Shown: one piece after another, positions 4,518 through 7,134 of the stretch | How positions within the stretch are numbered: the first letter of the stretch is position 1 | Layout of the letters: each line of letters opens with the position of its first letter | Assembly (NCBI GenBank): GCA_009843625.1 | Contig: VYDD01000481.1 | Span: 258-7,391 of the forward strand | Length of the DNA: 7,134 nucleotides | Direction: 5' to 3' | DNA from: Gammaproteobacteria bacterium | GTDB lineage: Bacteria > Gemmatimonadota > Gemmatimonadetes > Longimicrobiales > Gaopeijiaceae | Program-made: the position numbers and the translations under genes | The notes under the pieces: generated by a model | The model's input: the letters and a program-made list of their open reading frames with translations, nothing else | What the model was told of the DNA's origin: nothing | Database searches by the model: none

Positions 4518-7134
4518 ATGGCCGGACCGAACAAGAAGCTGGTTGCCGCCGTGGAGGCGTACTTCGCCGATCTTCGGCGCGTGCGCGCATCTGGCGGCGC
4601 GACGGCGGAGCGCTCGTACTATCCGGCGCTGGAGGGCTTGTTGCGCGCGGTCGGGGCCACGCTCAAGCCCAAGGTGTTCTGCGTTCAGGAACTGGCGGAT
4701 CAGGGGGCCGGGCATCCCGACCTTGCCCTGTACACGGCGAGGCAGGTTCAGAAGGGCCGACCGAGGCCGGGACAGGTTCCCGAGCGTGGCGTCGTCGAGG
4801 TCAAGGGCGTCGGCGACGATGCTTGGCTGACGGCGGGATCCGGTCAAGTAAGCCGGTACTGGGACCGCTACCGTCTGGTACTCGTCACGAATCTACGGAA
4901 CTTCGTGTTGGTGGGCGCGGACGCGGGGGGAAGCCCCGCCAAGCTCGAAACCTTCAAGCTGGCCGAAGATGCTGAGCACTTCTGGGGCGACGTGGAAACA
5001 CCCCGCGCCTTCGCCCGCGAGGTTGGCGCGGGTCTCGGTGAGTATCTCGCTCGGGTACTCTCGCACCGGGCCTCCCTGGCCGAGCCGAAGGACTTGGCGT
5101 GGCTGCTGGCTTCCTATGCCCGCGACGGCTTGGCCCGAGTCGAGGCGGCGGGGAATGTTTCGTCCCTTCTGGCCGTCCGCTCGGCGATGGAGGAAGCGCT
5201 CGGGATTCGGTTCGAGGGCGAGCGCGGGGAGCGCTTCTTCCGTTCGACCCTGATCCAGACTCTGTTCTACGGCATCTTCTCCGCATGGGTGCTGTGGTCC
5301 CGCCACGAGCAGAAGACGAACGGACCGCTGTTCGAGGACCATTACAGTCCGCGTCGATTCCGTTGGCGCGAGGAGGTCTGGCACCTGCGTGCTCCGGTGC
5401 TGCGAGCCTTGTTCATGCAGTTGGCCGATCCGGGACGGTTGAAGCCGCTCGGGCTGGTGGAAGTGCTGGACTGGACTTCGGCCGCGCTCGACCGGGTGGA
5501 CCGGACGGCATTCTTCTCTCGGTTCAACGAGGGCGAGGCCGTGCCCTACTTCTACGAGCCGTTCCTCGAAGCGTTCGACCCTGTTCTCCGCAAGCAGTTG
5601 GGCGTGTGGTACACGCCGACCGACGTGGTCCGCTACATGGTGGCCCGGGTGGACAAGGCGCTGAAGGACGATCTGGCTATCGCGGCGGGGCTCGCGGCGG
5701 AGAATGTCTATGTGTTGGACCCGTGCTGCGGGACGGGAGCCTATCTGGCGGAGGTGCTTCGCCGGATCGCGGACAATCTCGGCGAGCAGGGCCTTGGGGC
5801 GCTCGCGGGCGCGGCGGTCAGGCGAGCCGCAACCGAGCGGGTGTTCGGGTTCGAGATCATGCCCGCGCCGTTCGTGGTCGCCCATTTGCAAGTCGGGCTC
5901 ACGATGCAGAATCTGGGCGCGCCGCTGGCGGAGGACGGATCGGAGCGCGCCGGGGTGTTCCTCACCAACGCGCTGACCGGCTGGGAGCCGCGCACGACCA
6001 AGCCCTTGCCGTTCCCGGAACTCGAAGAGGAGCGCGACTTGGCCGAATCGGTGAAGCAGGATATCCCGATCCTCGTGATCCTCGGAAATCCACCCTACAA
6101 CGGGTTCGCGGGAGTGGCGGTGGACGAGGAACGCGAACTCTCCGAAGCCTACCGCACCACGAACGAGGTGCGTAAGCCGGAGGGCCAAGGCTTGAACGAT
6201 CTCTACGTCCGGTTCTTCCGAATGGCGGAGCGGCGCATCGCCGAGAAGACCGGCCAGGGCGTGGTCTGCTTCATCTCCAACTACTCGTGGCTCGACGGGC
6301 TGTCCTTCACCGGGATGCGGGAGCACTACCTCGAAGCGTTCGACGCGATCCGGATCGACTGCCTGAACGGCGACAAGTACAAGACGGGCAAGGTCGCGCC
6401 GGACGGATCACCCGACCCGAGCATCTTCTCGACCGAGGGAGATCCGGTTGGCATCCAAGTGGGCACTGCCATAGCAACGATGGTACGCAAGGTGGACCAC
6501 GAACCCGCCGAAGCGGTCGGGTTCCGGCACTTGTGGGGGCAATCCAAACCGGCGGAGTTGACCGCCACGGCCGACGCGGAACCGGACACGCTCTACTCCG
6601 AGGTCGCACCGCTGATGCCGCTGGGCCTGCCGTTCGCTGAGACTGCGGTGAGCCCCCAATGGTTCGATTGGCCCGCGCTGCCCGACCTGTTCCCGGTCTC
6701 GTTTCCGGGGGTCAAGACGAGCCGTGACGGGTTCTTGGTGGACACCGACCTCGACCGCCTGCGGGCGCGTGTCGGCGACTACTTCAACACGGCATTGAGC
6801 CATGAGGAGATCGCACGACGCCATCCGAGGGTCATGAAGTCCACGGCGCGGTTCGATGCCCGAGCCGTGCGCGACACGCTGCTGAGACGTGGCGGGCCGG
6901 ACGAGTCCGGCTTCATCCGCTTCGCCTACCGGCCGCTCGACACCCGGTGGCTCTACTGGGAGAAGGATGGCGTACTGCTGGACAGGCCACGCCCCGACTA
7001 CAGGCCGCATGTGTTTGAGGGGAACTGGTGGCTATCCTCCGCCCAGCATCTGCGGAAGGGAACTGGTGAGCCGCAGACTTGTTGTACGAGCGACATGGGT
7101 TCCCTGCATCTGATCGAGCGCGGGGCGCTGATGT
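4518..7134 (+). CDS. Type ISP-like restriction-modification enzyme (nuclease + N-6 adenine methylase), 3' end outside the window
   Basis: The frame is open from ATG 4518 to the right edge: 872 residues seen, no stop. Residues 1-135 look like a PD-(D/E)XK nuclease: GHPDL (65-69, Asp68), VVEVKG (92-97, Glu94 and Lys96), then GSGQVSRYWDRYRLVLVTN (107-125, Gln110). A helical stretch of roughly 200 residues follows. The methylase begins with GVWYTP (362-367), then motif I DPCCGTGAYL (401-410, SAM binding), FGFEIMP (443-449), and the catalytic NPPY (524-527) of N6-adenine methylases. LNDLYVRFF and VVCFISNYSWL follow. Near 795-814 the YRPLDTRWLYW block marks the C-terminal specificity region of the type ISP/LlaBIII kind. 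No SF2 helicase lies between nuclease and methylase, unlike LlaGI/LlaBIII, so it resembles the shorter helicase-free members usually annotated as N-6 DNA methylase, about a thousand residues long as I recall. It should methylate adenine in its target and cut unmodified DNA, without a separate partner gene. All visible catalytic residues are present. Part of the specificity domain is missing from the window. Confidence 0.93.
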   Translation, partial: MAGPNKKLVAAVEAYFADLRRVRASGGATAERSYYPALEGLLRAVGATLKPKVFCVQELADQGAGHPDLALYTARQVQKGRPRPGQVPERGVVEVKGVGDDAWLTAGSGQVSRYWDRYRLVLVTNLRNFVLVGADAGGSPAKLETFKLAEDAEHFWGDVETPRAFAREVGAGLGEYLARVLSHRASLAEPKDLAWLLASYARDGLARVEAAGNVSSLLAVRSAMEEALGIRFEGERGERFFRSTLIQTLFYGIFSAWVLWSRHEQKTNGPLFEDHYSPRRFRWREEVWHLRAPVLRALFMQLADPGRLKPLGLVEVLDWTSAALDRVDRTAFFSRFNEGEAVPYFYEPFLEAFDPVLRKQLGVWYTPTDVVRYMVARVDKALKDDLAIAAGLAAENVYVLDPCCGTGAYLAEVLRRIADNLGEQGLGALAGAAVRRAATERVFGFEIMPAPFVVAHLQVGLTMQNLGAPLAEDGSERAGVFLTNALTGWEPRTTKPLPFPELEEERDLAESVKQDIPILVILGNPPYNGFAGVAVDEERELSEAYRTTNEVRKPEGQGLNDLYVRFFRMAERRIAEKTGQGVVCFISNYSWLDGLSFTGMREHYLEAFDAIRIDCLNGDKYKTGKVAPDGSPDPSIFSTEGDPVGIQVGTAIATMVRKVDHEPAEAVGFRHLWGQSKPAELTATADAEPDTLYSEVAPLMPLGLPFAETAVSPQWFDWPALPDLFPVSFPGVKTSRDGFLVDTDLDRLRARVGDYFNTALSHEEIARRHPRVMKSTARFDARAVRDTLLRRGGPDESGFIRFAYRPLDTRWLYWEKDGVLLDRPRPDYRPHVFEGNWWLSSAQHLRKGTGEPQTCCTSDMGSLHLIERGALM

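Noticed and set aside
4456..4830. ATG 4456 frame as a separate small gene before the restriction-modification gene
   Set aside because: Product is Arg/Ser/Trp-rich and overlaps the N-terminal nuclease domain in another frame; shadow.
4893..6326. Long open frame on the - strand (477 codons) opposite the methylase
   Set aside because: Its product is His/Arg/Pro/Glu-rich with no motif, and it overlaps the region encoding DPCCGTG and NPPY on the + strand. It is a high-GC antisense shadow.
2355..7134. A BREX system (BrxU plus PglX)
   Set aside because: The methylase carries an N-terminal nuclease and a type ISP-like specificity block, unlike PglX, and no other BREX gene (brxC, pglZ, brxL) is visible.

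Overview
This is a GC-rich bacterial segment with long GC-rich-codon reading frames and no rRNA or tRNA. The sequence does not identify the organism beyond a high-GC bacterium. All intact genes lie on the + strand. The content looks like an accessory defence island: two nuclease or restriction genes with repeat-bearing spacers and decayed coding material between them, next to a helical-repeat protein.

Layout. Positions 3-1448 hold the 3' part of a TPR-like alpha-helical repeat protein whose start is left of the window. A 7-bp inverted repeat straddles its stop codon. Positions 1507 to about 1846 hold a small gene with a good ribosome binding site. Its first ~55 codons resemble HEPN/AbiU2-like small defence-associated proteins, but the coding signal then moves through two other frames, so it is probably broken. 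Positions 1919-2210 hold further open but stop-interrupted fragments, which I read as gene debris. Positions 2355-4217 encode an intact 620-residue DUF262-HNH (GmrSD-like) nuclease. The 300-bp spacer 4218-4517 holds a tandem octamer array, an inverted match to it, and an imperfect direct duplication of the 3' end of the DUF262 gene. From 4518 to the right edge runs the largest gene, a restriction-modification fusion of the type ISP-like N-6 adenine methylase family. It has an N-terminal PD-(D/E)XK nuclease motif, methylase motifs DPCCGTG and NPPY, and the beginning of a specificity domain. It is cut by the window end.

How the parts may work together (inference). The last gene would by itself methylate host DNA and cut unmodified DNA. 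DUF262-HNH proteins of the GmrSD/BrxU/SspE type cut DNA according to its modification state or alongside a modification system, so the two could give complementary protection. They are separated by 300 bp, each has its own ribosome binding site, and nothing shows that they form one operon. Both families are known. The less expected material is in the spacers and in the broken genes.
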